Source: Symbiodinium natans
Lineage: Eukaryota > Sar > Dinophyceae > Suessiales > Symbiodiniaceae
Direction: 5' to 3'
NCBI GenBank assembly: GCA_905221605.1
Contig: CAJNDS010002236.1
Span: 248,001 to 312,000 of the forward strand
DNA: 64,000 nt
Shown: positions 42,855 through 53,529 of the stretch, piece after piece
Layout of the letters: each line of letters starts with the position of its first letter
Position numbering within the stretch: the stretch's first letter is position 1
Program-made: the position numbers and the translations under genes
Notes under the pieces: model-generated
What the model was told of the DNA's origin: nothing
Seen by the model: only the letters and a program-made list of their open reading frames with translations
Databases searched by the model: none

Positions 42855-43661
42855 CTAGACAAGAACGTCGCCTGGGGAGATGCCTTTCACATCGTCCACC
42901 TTGTCCGACGACTCCGTCAACCTCCTCTGGCTCAGCTGCATGACACCACGGCACATTCCGACCGGACCCTTCCCCTCAATCTGCCAGTGTGTCCAGCTAG
43001 CAATGGAGTGGAAGTTGAAGTAGTACTTCGAGGGGTTGGAGGCAATGTCCTTGAGCCGAGATCCCAACGTGAAGGCAGCGTTCTGCTCTCCATCCACGAA
43101 GTTGCCCTGCATGTCAGACATCAAAGCGGCACGGTTGGCATAATGGGCGCAGGGCGTCTTGTACTTGCTCCCGTCCGCAATGAAGCCAGGGCCATTCTCG
43201 CCGCAGAAGTTGATCACTGGGGGGCCCGAGCCGTTGACGCCGTCCCCGTCAGAGGCCAGGTGGATGTGCGACGCGATGAGCTGTGTCCGACCGCCAAGGA
43301 CATTCGCAGTGCAATGCATGCCGCTGTGGCTGCAGAGCTTGCAATCCACGTAGGCCGTGGCTTCACTGTCAGGATTGCTGGGGAACGACTGAACCAGCGT
43401 GTTGAAGCTGAGCTCACTGAACATGTGGTAGCACTCATCCTCTGCCACGGGCTTGGGCTGCGCTGGCGGTGCTATGGAACCCTTAGGCACGCACTGCGAG
43501 TACCAGGAGTTCATCTGCGAGCAGCTGAAGCCAGAAGGGCAGCATGTCGGACCGGCCCAGCCAGTGCCGCCACATTGGACCCATGCAGTGGCGCAGGCGG
43601 CACCGGCGTCAGAGATGGGCAGTGCGGCAGCAAGGGTCAACAGCAGCGACCGGAACGCCAT
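42855..43661 (-). CDS. Secreted CBM1-CHRD protein, copy h (upstream end of array)
   Basis: 268 residues; linker Ala, C-terminal Asp. It is the first gene in the direction of transcription. Array similarity ends about 50 bp upstream of its ATG, so any array-wide promoter lies in the unrelated sequence to the right (43713 on). The frame stays open upstream to 43769 only because that sequence lacks a stop; the ATG at 43661 is used as in the sister genes. Confidence 0.9.
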   Translation of the reverse strand: MAFRSLLLTLAAALPISDAGAACATAWVQCGGTGWAGPTCCPSGFSCSQMNSWYSQCVPKGSIAPPAQPKPVAEDECYHMFSELSFNTLVQSFPSNPDSEATAYVDCKLCSHSGMHCTANVLGGRTQLIASHIHLASDGDGVNGSGPPVINFCGENGPGFIADGSKYKTPCAHYANRAALMSDMQGNFVDGEQNAAFTLGSRLKDIASNPSKYYFNFHSIASWTHWQIEGKGPVGMCRGVMQLSQRRLTESSDKVDDVKGISPGDVLV

Positions 43662-44004
43662 GCTTGCAAGAGACCACTCGAGCAAGGATGCTTGTCCTGT
43701 GGAGACTATACAACCAGGTTGAACCTGAGAGCCGCCGGAAGACAACTGCGTTTTACGATACGGCAACACTCACGCCGTCGACTTCCGCTCATCGGGATCT
43801 TGAAAGCACACGCTGCTGTTGTACTTGCCATGAACCCTCATCGCGCCACTAGTGAAGAAACGGTACAGCGGGGCAGAAACTCACAGGCAGTCCCCTCACC
43901 TCCAGACGCCTTCAAGCTCTTTGCAGTGAGAGTCCTGAATGGCAGGGCTTAGGTTTTAGGTTAGGGTTTGGGGTTTGGGGGTTAGGCTTGTCGGGCCCTG
44001 AAAT

Positions 44005-44130
44005 CGAAACGCCTACAGAGTCAGGGGGGGGGGGGGGGGGCCTACAAAGGGGCCTGAAAAATTAGAATGGGGTCTTGGGGGTCATTCGAGCATTAACATA
44101 GAAGGACCATAAGGGAATACTATTATAAAT
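44005..44130 (+). repeat. Dispersed small element, copy 2
   Basis: A G run, GGGGCCTGAAAAATTAGAAT, then GGACCATAAGGGAATACTAT and TTCTTCCCACC. Ordered as in the copies at 13540, 46515 and 55900. Confidence 0.6.
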
Positions 44131-44214
44131 TCTTCCCACCCCAAAACCCTAAACCCTAAACCCTGAACCCTACTATCCCCATGGCACTGACAGAAAGCTC
44201 AGAAGGGTTCGCAC

Positions 44215-44269
44215 CTCAAGGCCGGCAAGAGCTCCTCAGGGGTCAAGGTGCCCAAGGCCTTCGCGAGGC
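44215..44269 (-). CDS. Coding-like island (exon)
   Basis: LAKALGTLTPEELLPAL on the minus strand, from a CCCAG|G acceptor to an AG|GTGCGA donor; 55 bp. The plus strand is also open (AQKGSHLKAGKSSSGVKVPK) but lacks matching splice sites. It sits between CCCTAAA (about 44143-44175) and TTTAGGG. Confidence 0.42.
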
Positions 44270-44279
44270 CTGGGATGGT

Positions 44280-44460
44280 TTAGGTTTAGGGTTTAGGGTT
44301 TAATGTTTAGGGTTTAGGGTTTAGGGTTTAGGGTTTAGGGTTTAGGGTTTAGGGTTTAGGGTTTAGGGTTTAGGGTTTAGGGTTTAGGGTTTAGGGTTTA
44401 GGGTAGTTTAGGGTTTAGGATTTTAAGGTTAGGGTTAGGGTTTCGGGTTTCACTGGGGTA
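44280..44460. repeat. TTTAGGG array, about 20 units
   Basis: Long pure stretch to about 44405, then decayed units. Another short CCCTAAA tract lies at 44577-44605; 44610-45337 holds no supported gene. Confidence 0.92.
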
Positions 44461-45337
44461 AGAGGGGCCTGAAGGCTTTTCTAACTTTGGGGCTGGGGGC
44501 TACAAGGGCTTTCGGGCTTCAGGGCTTGACGGTTTGAAGGCTTCGGGGTGTAGGGTTGCAAGGATCAGATGCCTTCCTAAACCCTAAACCCTAAACCCTA
44601 AACCCTATAATGTTTCATGCTGGGCTCTCCACTTCTGCGCGTCGTTCGTGCGAGCCGGGGAAAGCTTGAAAGAGAGCAGTGTGGGGTTCATACCTGAAGA
44701 ACCCAAAGCCTTCACTATTCAGGAATCAGGGCGTGTGTGCCCCCCTGATTGGAATTGGAAACTGACTCAAAAAAACTCACGAGAAAAGCTGCAAAAAAAT
44801 CGAAAGCAACCAGATACAACTAGGTGGGGCGGGGGTTGGGGGGCGGGGGCTCTTTCTCCTACTGAAAATGCAGATGAGGAGATGCCACCTTCTCAAGCCT
44901 AAAACCCGAAGACCCGCATACCATAGGGGGCCTGTCTAGACGCAGAATGAGTATTTTGGGCTACTTTACATACGACCCTGCAGGAAACACAGCGTGACAC
45001 CGCCAATCATTTCAGACTCCACAACACCAATCTCGATGCTTCACCGGCTCAGGGAAAAACCACGCTTGGGAGAATGCCCTGTGCCGCAGGAACAGAGTGC
45101 CTCTATGAGTTGATTGAGGCACGAAACTGCTGCATTGGTATATGAGACTGCATAGGAGCCCCAGCAATGGAACGAAACAAGAGAGGACCGGCTGTACATG
45201 GCCATCTCCGGAAGACGGAAGAGTGTGGAAGTCACTGGGGTGACATTCTCGCCATGTGAGAACACTCACAATTTCAGCTTCTCTGAATTTCTAAATACCC
45301 CAAACCCTACACCTTAACTACACCATCTCAGCGGACG

Positions 45338-45852
45338 TCAGGAGCTGAGTGTCTCCAGGATGCCCCAAGTGCCAAAGTGTTCGATGGTGACCGCGAGCCA
45401 GACGATGCAGCAGCAGGACATACCAAAGACGTAGCAGGTGTAGTCAAGGCGGAGGATGGCGCCCGTAAACTCAAACAAGTTGATCCCGAACATGCGGAGT
45501 AGCCAGGTCTGCATGCCGAGTTGCACGATAACCTCGATGGCCACTGCGATTGTATTATTCACCATGCCGTCGTGGAACTGCGCCGGGGTCTCCTGCCGGA
45601 ATTGCCGGAAGAAGGCGCGGTTCTGTGCAAAGTCGGAATGGAGAAGCATCGCCAGCATCATGTAAAAAATTGGAGCCAAGACCTCGCAGAGTTCCATCAC
45701 GGCCAACGCTACCCAGGAGTGCGTCAGGACCTTCAAGAGCTGGGCATTACCAGGGCTGATGTCGCTGCTGCTCATCTCGGACTGCGTCTGGCTTTCGATC
45801 TGCTGCAAGAGGCCCCGCAGCCGCCGCCCAACACTTCCTCGGACTTCTCGGG
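45338..45852 (-). CDS. Multi-pass membrane protein exon
   Basis: The minus-strand frame from a CATCACAG acceptor at 45853 reads REVRGSVGRRLRGLLQQIES and then three hydrophobic helices: WVALAVMELCEVLAPIFYMM, AVAIEVIVQLGMQTWLLRMF and YTCYVFGMSCCCIVWLAV. No family is recognised. The 3' limit is uncertain; the frame closes at a TGA at 45338, but an unseen donor near FGT could end the exon earlier. It may belong to the same gene as the membrane exons at 51.4-52.7 kb, 5.6 kb upstream on this strand. Confidence 0.58.
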
Positions 45853-46514
45853 CTGTGATGGCTGTTTGTAAGTAGGGCTCTCATGTGCATGGGGCCCTGC
45901 TTTTCTGTTTAGAAAAGGGCCCCCTGGGGGATTTCGGGGGCAGACTCTGTAGCAACCCCCCTGAAGAACCCACATTTCAGGGTTGGAGCCTTCAGGCGTC
46001 CTTCTGCATATACTACTCCCACTACTTGCTACTTCTCGCTGCGATGCGATGCTGCTGAAGCCTAGAAGCCCTACACCCTTATAAATACCCTAAACTGCTG
46101 ATTCCCAGCTTCGTGCGGCCGCCACTTTCTGCACGAGAGCCCCTATGGCCGCGCGGATTGTGGAGCAACATGTTGGTGCTGCCTTGCAGGGCTTTTCGGG
46201 CTTCTGGGTTGGCAAGGGCATTTAGGACGATAAGGTTTAGGAAGAGCGTAAGTCCGAGGTTTACATGCCGGCGCTTTCCCTGCGCTCTAGGATTTAGGGC
46301 TTTTGAGTTTAGGAGTTTTAGAAGTTAAGGGCTTTAGGGTTTTTGGGTTTCAGACTGGGAGTTTGGCAGGGCTTTTGTCGAACGAGCCCTTGTTCGACAA
46401 GAGCTTTCTCTTGATTCTATTGTGGCCGCTGCGGCTCCACGGCAGGTGCCAGTTTCGCCATGAGATAGGTTTTGTTCACGGGATTTTTCAAATCCAGCCC
46501 TATAGAGAGTAGAA

Positions 46515-46640
46515 GGGGGGAATGTGGGGAAACAAAAGGGGCCTGAAGAATTAGGATAGGGTTTTAAGGGTACTTATAATATAATTCAAAGGGACCATGA
46601 GGGAATATGATCAGTATTTCTTCCGACCTGCGTAGGCTCG
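46515..46640 (+). repeat. Dispersed small element, copy 3
   Basis: GGGGCCTGAAGAATTAGGAT, an AT-rich middle, GGGACCATGAGGGAATATGA, TTCTTCCGACC. The rest of 45860-46970 shows no supported gene. Confidence 0.58.
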
Positions 46641-46976
46641 TGCGTTACCCTCGTGGCCTCGGCTTCGGAGACGCCAATGTCTGATGGATCCAGCGTGCTG
46701 CAAGACCGATAGAGGCAATCTTCGGCTGGGCAGGCCTCTCAAAGGCCAAGGTCTTTTTAGGGGTATTATGGGGTTCTTAGGGCAGGGTTCAGGCCTCCCT
46801 TGAACCCCCCTCCCTTAACAACAAGGCTATGAGGGGTGCAGGGGGAGGGTTTGGCGTTTCCCTGGGAGCCTACCGACCTTCTGGAGGGTTTCCAAGAAGG
46901 ATTACAGGGATTTCCGTGTCACAGCAACCAGGGATTGATGGTCTCACATGCGGATCGAAGCCGGGTGGGAGGGCCT

Positions 46977-47697
46977 AAACCCTAAACCCTAAACCCTAAA
47001 CCCCAAACCCTTAACCCTAAACCCTAAACCCTAAGCCCTTAAACTTCCACACAGGCCGATGCTCGCCCCCATTTTTTTAAGGAGAAAACGGACCATTGGT
47101 TCGGGGTGCACGCAATGCCCAACAACCCTGAGCATCAAATCTGACTGCACCTTCAACCCCCCCCCCCCCCGCCCGCAAAGTACTTAACTAAGCCTTAAGT
47201 TCTATAAAACCCTGCACTCCTTACGCCGTCCACTGCTTGGCTCAGCCTGGATCAACTCCCAAAGTAGCTTCGCACTCAGGACGACGGCTTTACCTGGCAG
47301 GAAGAATCTTCGCAGTTCTGCAACCCCAACTCCTACAGGCCAATACTTCCTATGCAGGGTTCAGGGTTTAGGGTTTAGGGCTTAGGGTTTATGCACGGTA
47401 CAGGGTTTATTGCTTTGGCACCCTAAACGCTAAACCCTAAACCCGAAAACCATAAACCCCTCAACCCTACACCCTGCAACCCTAAACCCTAAGCCCTGTT
47501 TTGGCTCAAAGGGAGCCTGCGTCCAGCAGAGTGATGAGCAAGACGACTCCTTAGTAGCCCAGTAGCCATATTGTCATAAGGGCACCCTTTTTTGGTTGGT
47601 TACTTTTTAATTTAAGGGAACCCAGAACCAAAAAAAAGGGTAAACCCTAAACCCTAAACCCAAACCCTAAACCCTAAACCCTAAACCCTAAACCCTA
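46977..47697. repeat. Scattered CCCTAAA tracts
   Basis: Tracts at 46977-47040, 47420-47490 and 47640-47697, with no supported gene between them. At 47499-47509, TTTTGGCTCAA matches the 3' part of the dinoflagellate spliced leader, preceded by AGCC; this may be a relic or chance. Confidence 0.75.
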
Positions 47698-47879
47698 CCA
47701 CTGGGCTACCAAGACTCTCAGGCTCTTCGCGGTGGACATCAGGCTCGCCGAGAAGAAGAGGCCCAAGAAGAATGCCGCAAGGTTCACTTCGACCAGCAGA
47801 TACCTTTGTCTTATATAATTTAACAAAATTATACATTAGAAAAAAAATATATATATATATATATATGGTCAGCCCCCCC

Positions 47880-48690
47880 CCCCCATGATCCACACCTATG
47901 GTTTTCCTGTCTTCGTCTTTGTCTGATTTTCTGTTTTTTCACCGGAAAAATGCAGTAAAAACTGCACTGGAATACAAAAAGCTCTAATATATTATCCTAT
48001 AAAAACACTAGTGTTTTTTTATGTGCATTTTGCTTCTGAAACTTGTGTTTTGCGGCTCTATAAAATTTTAGAAGGGTAGCCATTTAGAAGCTTAAGGCTT
48101 TTAAGGGTTTTAGGTTTTAGGGGTTTGTAAAAATTTAGATGATCTGTGGAAGGCACCGGGGCTTCCCCAGACCATTTGCAAGTTTAAAGATCCTTAAAAG
48201 GGGCAGCCCTTTTCAAATTTGAAGGGCTTTAAGGTATTTAAAGCCTTTCAAAATTTTCAAGATTTAAAGGATCTTAAAAGGCTTTAAAGCCCTTAACAAC
48301 CTCGAAACGTTTATCCCTTAAAAGTCTAAAATTCTTTAAAATTTAAAACGGGCAGCCGTTTAAAATTAAGGAAGTTACGGATTTTAGAATTGAACATCCT
48401 AAAATCTTTAAACTTTAAAAGGACAGCCATTTACAACTGTAAGAATTTCAGGGTTTTACGAATTTTAAAAAATATATATTGTCTGGGGAAGGCACCGGGG
48501 CTTCTCCAGACCATTGGCAACTTCAACAATCTCTAAAATCCGCAAAGGGCAGCCACTTAAATACGTAAGCAATTTCAGGTCTTTAAAAGGCTTAAACGGC
48601 TTAAAACCTTCATAATCCTGAGAATGCTTAAACAGAAGCTTAAAGATTTTTATAAGATTCTGGGGAAGCCCCAGTGCCTTCCCCAGATCA
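47880..48690. other. AT-rich segment with palindromes and a diverged repeat
   Basis: Much lower GC than its surroundings. It holds palindromes TGCAGTAAAAACTGCA (47951-47966) and AAAAACACTAGTGTTTTT (48001-48018) and five copies of a GGGCAGCCATTTAAAA-type motif near 48073, 48202, 48351, 48423 and 48548. No coding potential. A mobile-element remnant is possible. Confidence 0.6.
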
Positions 48691-49587
48691 TGTAAACTTG
48701 CAAAAACCCTCAAACCCCTTAACCCTAAAATCCAACCCCGGAACCCTTAGCTCTAAACCCTAAACACTCAGCACCAGACCCTAAACACTAACCCAAAAAC
48801 TTAACACTAAGCCCTTAGCACAAACCCCAAGCACTTAACATGAAACCCTAAACACTTAAGCACTAGACCCTAAACACGAAACCCTAAACACTCAAACACT
48901 ACACCCTAAAAACTAAACCCTGAACATTACACACTAAACCCTACACACTAAACCCTGAACACTAGTAAACATCCTTAAAACCCTAAATCCAAAAAACCAA
49001 ACCCGAAACCCTTAACACTAAACCCTAAACACTCAGCACTAGACCCTAAACAGTAACCCTAAAAACTTAACACTAGGCCCACAAACCCCAAACACTTGAC
49101 ACGAAACCCTAACACTTAAGCACTATTAAACCCTAAACACTCAGCACCAGACCCTAAACACTAACCCTAAACACTTAACACTAAGCCCTTGGCACAAACC
49201 CCAAACACTTAACAGGAAACCCTAAACACCCAAGCACCCCTACAAACTAAACCCTAAACATTACACACTAAACCCTACACACTAGACCCTTAACCCAAAA
49301 AAAGCCGAAACCCTTAGCACTGAACCCTAAACACCAGCGTAAACACTAACCCTAAAAGCTGAACACTACGCCCTTAGCACGAACCCCAAACACTGAACAC
49401 GAAACCCTAAACACTTAAGCACTAAACCCTTACTAAACACTAAACCCTAGACACTTAAACACTACACCCTACAAACTAAACCCTAACCATGACACACTAA
49501 ACCCTACACACTAAACCCTAAAGCCTAAACAGGAGGATTTTTTAAGTTGTCAATGGTCTGGGGCAGCCCCGGTGCCTTCCCCAGATC
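48141..49587. repeat. Hairpin element, four copies in both orientations
   Basis: About 33 bp with arms TCTGGGGAAG and CTTCCCCAGA around a GCACCGGGG-type loop. Copies at 48141-48173 and 48481-48512 are in one orientation, and 48657-48689 and 49555-49587 in the other (loop reads CCCCGGTGC or CCCAGTGC). Arms show compensated and uncompensated changes. Confidence 0.7.
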
Positions 49588-49990
49588 ATTTAAATTTGTA
49601 AAAATCCTTAAAACCCTTAACCTAAAACCCAAACCCGAAACCCTCAACACTAAACCCTAAACACTAACCCTAAAAACTTAACACTAAGCCCTTAGCACAC
49701 ACCCCAAACACTTAGCACGAAACCCTAAACACTTAAGCACCTAACCCAAAAACTAAACCTTAAACATTTCAAACCAAACCCTAAACATTAGACACTAAAC
49801 CCTAAACCCTAAACAGTAAACCCCAAGGCCAGAACCTCGAGCCCTACTAAATCTAAACCTGAAACAAAAAACCCGCCGATTTCAGAGTTTAGGGTTTTAT
49901 TTGGGTTTTAGCCGAGCCGCTTGACCCTAAACCCCAAAACCTAAACTTAACACTCAACCCTAAACACAAAACACTACACACTAAACCCTA
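48690..49990. repeat. CCCTAAACACT-type array with higher-order repeats
   Basis: Degenerate CCCTAAACAC / TTAACACTAA units in longer blocks that recur near 48770, 49020, 49140, 49325 and 49660 (each with ACCCTAAACACTCAGCAC or a close relative followed by CCCTTAGCACAAACCCCAA). Related to telomere-like heptamers but amplified as larger units. Confidence 0.8.
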
Positions 49991-49997
49991 AACACTA

Positions 49998-50775
49998 GAT
50001 TTCCAGAAAAAATCTGGAGTACCCGGGCCCCGGACTCCAGACTCCAGATTTCCAGAAAAAATCTGGAGTACCCGGGCCCCGGACTCCAGACTCCAGATTT
50101 CCTGAAAAAATCTGGAGTACCCGCGCCCCGGACTCCAGACTCCAGATTTCCAGAAAAAATCTTGAGTACCCGGGCCCCGGACTCCAGACTCCAGATTTCC
50201 AGAAAAAATCTGGAGTACCCGGGCCCCGGACTCCAGACTCCAGATTTCCAGAAAAAATCTGGAGTACCCGGGCCCCGGACTCCAGACTCCAGATTTCCAG
50301 AAAAAATCTGGAGTACCCGGGCCCCGGACTCCAGACTCCAGATTTCCAGAAAAAATCTGGAGTACCCGGGCCCCGGACTCCAGACTCCAGATTTCCAGAA
50401 AAAATCTGGAGTACCCGGGCCCCGGACTCCAGACTCCAGATTTCCAGAAAAAATCTGGAGTACCCGGGCCCCGGACTCCAGACTCCAGATTTCCAGAAAA
50501 AATCTGGAGTACTCGCGGCCCCAGACTCCAGATTACAGACTCCAGAATCTGGAGTCCAGAGTCCCGGTACTCCAGATTTTTTTGGAAATCTGGAGTCTGG
50601 AGTCTGGAGGTACTCCAGATTTTTTCTGGAAATCTGGAGTCTGGAGTCTGGGGGTACGGAAATCTGGAGTCTGGAGTCTGGGGGTACTCCAGATTTTTTC
50701 TGGAAATCTGGAGTCTGGAGTCCGGGGCCCGGGTACTCCAGATTTTTTCTGGAAATCTGGAGTCTGGAGTCCCCC
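49998..50775. repeat. 49-bp palindromic satellite that inverts
   Basis: About ten units in one orientation to about 50515, then about four shorter or partial units in the opposite orientation to 50775. Each unit contains ACTCCAGATTT and AAATCTGGAGT as 11-bp inverted arms, plus CCCGGGCCCCGG. The consensus has no stop codon on either strand, so long open frames on both strands are by-products. An AT/AG microsatellite follows (50806-50880). Confidence 0.92.
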
Positions 50776-50843
50776 CGCCAAATGTGTGGATCATGGGGGG
50801 GGGGCGAGCATATATATATAATTCTGAAAAAAATATACCTTAG

Positions 50844-50875
<32 letters not shown>

Positions 50876-51079
50876 AAAAAAAATGACGTATAACCAAAGC
50901 GTAGCCCTAGAACCCTAAACCCTAAACCCTGAACCCCTCATGGGATTTGGGTTTGGGGGGCCCAGGAAAGGTTCAGTACCTTGCGGTCTATGTAGAATCC
51001 CCCTATCCCCTCATGTGACTTATGTGGCTTCTCTTTTAGGGAGTTTTTTGATGCTGGGGCTGCTTGGGGGTTCAGCTTC

Positions 51080-51350
51080 GTACATTACAGGGCGGGGAGG
51101 GTGTGGGCGTGCATTGGAGCCCTGTAACAGGGTCCTACTTCAAGCAAGCAGCCTGCGGCGGTGGGAAGGGCGAGAAAGGCGGGAAGCATGCATGGGAAGG
51201 GCGGGGAGGGCTTGGCATGCATTGGAGACCTGTAAGGTGGGCGGGACAGGGGGTGCGCGTTGGGGTTTTCTGCGTTGGACAATGCAGGGGCCGCGCTCTG
51301 GGCATGCATTGGAGCCCTGTAAAGAGGTGGGCACGATGGGAGTGGGCGGG
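51080..51350. repeat. About 90-105-bp G-rich repeat, three copies
   Basis: GCATTGGAGCCCTGTAA or close variants at about 51111, 51217 and 51305, within GGGGCGGGGA-rich sequence. Confidence 0.65.
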
Positions 51351-51444
51351 GGGGGGGCCGTGGAGGGGGAGGGGGGGTCTGGTGGACACAAGGGGGGTTG
51401 GATTATGTAGGGGTTAAACGAGAATACGAAGACTGGGCTATAGC

Positions 51445-51559
51445 TCGCATGCAGCGAAGAGGCTTTGGTACACCAAAGCGGTCGGCAATCTTCTGCGCGA
51501 GCCATCCGGCAAAGAAGACCAAGACCCCGTTTCCCAGTGTGCTCATGGCTTGCCAGTGC
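51445..51559 (-). CDS. Membrane protein exon 3
   Basis: HWQAMSTLGNGVLVFFAGWL then AQKIADRFGVPKPLRCMR on the minus strand: one hydrophobic helix followed by a basic segment. The start is a CCCAG|G acceptor; the end is a possible GC donor at 51443. It continues the gene of the two exons to the right. Confidence 0.5.
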
Positions 51560-51678
51560 CTGGGCTGCCCCGGCGGATGAAACCCACTAAACATGGGCGG
51601 CCTTTATCTTTTGTTCTTGGTGGGGAGGCTTTGGCAAAGGGAGCCCAAGCCCTTCCAAAAAGAGGGAAGAAGGGATGC

Positions 51679-51795
51679 CAGTGGGGTGTTCAAGCTGCTC
51701 AGGCATCAAGGGGAAGCGAGCGACCCAGAGCAGCATCGTTGCGAATTGAGCCACCCAGAATCCCCAGTTCACGAAGGTGAACTTCATGAAGGATC
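51679..51795 (-). CDS. Membrane protein exon 2
   Basis: SFMKFTFVNWGFWVAQFATM then LLWVARFPLMPEQLEHPT on the minus strand, from a CTAG|G acceptor. Phase fits a GA donor at the end of exon 1. The 3' limit is uncertain (GC donors at 51677 or further on). Confidence 0.5.
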
Positions 51796-51899
51796 CTAGT
51801 TCATGGTTGGGATAATCGTAAACAATTTAATTTATTCTTCCTTATAGGGTTTAAGTACCCGTATAAATGTAAAATGGTACCCAACTATGACAAAGCATC

Positions 51900-52671
51900 G
51901 TGCCTCAGGAGTGAGGAGATCCCTCGGTAGCATCCGCAGGTAACAGACCATGGAGCCAATCAACGCAGGGATGCAGGACAAGACTGGCGCTGCAGGAATT
52001 GGGTACACGTCGGCTAAGGACAGGAGCAGGTGAAGCAAAAGGCACAGCGCTGGGTCAACCAAGGGCACAAGGCGGTTGATCCAACGGATCCTTCTGCGGT
52101 CCTCTTGGCTAAACGCCCGCGCCATCACTGCAAGCTGGCCTCTTGCCATGACATAGTTGAGAATTGGGTGGGCAAGAAAGTTAAAGGCCCAATTGGCCCA
52201 GAACCCATCACCTGGTGATGCCAGTGGCAGGGTTCCACACAAGACGAAGGTGCAGAGAGGAATCGCCAGGAGGAGGCTGGACATCGCAGCCAGGCTCTCC
52301 AAGAAACGCCGCGAGGCGGATTTTCCATCGCTGCACCGATCCAGCAAGTATCGCTTCAGCTGGACTTCGACCACATTTGCCAGCTTGCCATGAGGGCCAT
52401 GAGGCTGTGTCGCACTTGAGGGCCCTACTGGAAAGAACGCAAACTCGGCTACAAACCCTCCAACCCCTCCGGTCGGCTGCACACGGGTGGACTGGCCGCA
52501 AAAAACTGAGCCGCAGAGTCGCTTCACTGGCCTGTTCTCCTGAAACGAAGCGACCGAAGAAACCTGCTTGGGTGGAGAATTGCTCAATCCACCGCTTTCA
52601 CCTTCAGTCACACGTCGGCGTTCGCCAGGCAGCTCGAGCTGCGCCGAAGTCCCTGATCTCGCCGGCTCCAT
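51900..52671 (-). CDS. Multi-pass membrane protein, first exon
   Basis: ATG at 52671 begins a hydrophilic, Ser/Gly/Arg-rich N-terminus of about 125 residues (MEPARSGTSAQLELPGERRR), followed by four hydrophobic stretches: MSSLLLAIPLCTFVLCGTLP, FWANWAFNFLAHPILNYVMA, LVPLVDPALCLLLHLLLSLA and VLSCIPALIGSMVCYLRM. The exon probably ends at GCAC|GATGCT (GA donor), keeping phase with exon 2. No family is recognised; the role, probably an integral membrane protein, is inferred from hydrophobicity only. Confidence 0.58.
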
Positions 52672-53083
52672 GTTCTGAAGCTACGGGTTCTGAAGATCAG
52701 GACGCCCCCCAAGTCAAGCAGCTCTAAATCGAGCTACGGAACTCAAAGCCCGAGGCCCCTGTTCGTTGCCTGAGCCTGGAGTGGGACGGTCGGCTTGAAG
52801 GGGGAGTTCAAAAATAAATGAGAGGACGAGGGCTTCATTCGGGCTTTAGGGTTTGGGTGGGTGGGGAGGGGGATTGAGAGGTTTAGGGTTGGTGCTGGCG
52901 TGACAGAGCAGGCTGAGAGGTAGAAGCGAGTAGAGTGCGCAATTCCCCGTCCCAGAACTCCCGTCCTTTGCTGAGGCAAAGGAAAGACCTGACATCTGTT
53001 ACGCGTTGCTGCTGGCTACCTGACAGAACCTGCAAAGGAAGGGCGTTCAACAGTTAGGGTATAGGGTTCCGGGGCTTAGGTCC

Positions 53084-53136
53084 CTGAGCCCCGCGCTGGC
53101 CACCAGGGGCGGAGGCGGGCTCTGGCCCATGGCCTT
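53084..53136 (-). CDS. Coding-like island (exon fragment)
   Basis: KAMGQSPPPPLVASAGLRD on the minus strand after a GAAGCAG acceptor. Proline-rich and short. Both strands are open. 53160-53525 holds nothing recognisable. Confidence 0.28.
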
Positions 53137-53529
53137 CTGCTTCAATGTGGCAGGGAGGGTTGTCAGGTTAGGCTTGAGAGCATCTGGGGTTTGGGTGGCA
53201 TAGGGCTTTAGGGCTTAGAGGCTTTAAGGGCTGATTTAGATGTCTAGGGCTGCCGGACTGATTCGAGAGAGTTTCGGGGCATCAAGGGCTTAATTCATGT
53301 TCACCCGGCGCCATCAAGCATACGTAGCCTACATCCCCAAACCTAAAGCCTAAACCCCCTTTTTCCACGCTCCACGCAACCAGCCGCCTTTTTGGCGCAA
53401 GGAAAAGTGGCCTGGCCTCCAAACAGCTTTCGCAGGATAATGCAAATATGAAGAGGGACTGAGTTGATTCTCCTGGCTCAACCCGAAACCCTACGCTAAA
53501 TGTGCCCTATTCCCGAAACCTAACTTCGA

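Larger units (their letters stand above)
33247..43712 (-). repeat. Tandem gene array, eight head-to-tail units of about 1.3 kb
   Basis: Unit spacing is 1,287-1,396 bp. Each unit is an 804-807 bp gene plus a 480-589 bp spacer. Similarity begins near 33247 and ends near 43712; beyond that the sequence upstream of the eighth gene is unrelated. About 35 nt upstream of each ATG is TCTCCACAG on the minus strand, a plausible trans-splice acceptor. Every spacer carries a direct repeat ACTCTAAGTGCGAC / ACTCTAGGTGCGAC, except that the spacer at 40120 has lost about 45 bp there. The spacer upstream of the leftmost gene contains unique sequence at about 34525-34650. Confidence 0.93.

Noticed and set aside
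33709-43952. Long plus-strand open frames (about 246 codons) opposite each CBM1-CHRD gene
   Set aside because: They are antisense shadows: conserved in all copies only because the minus-strand gene is conserved; no signal, domain or sensible composition.
49995-50897. 300-residue protein in the 49-bp satellite
   Set aside because: Open frames exist on both strands in all frames because the unit lacks stops; the unit length is not a multiple of three.
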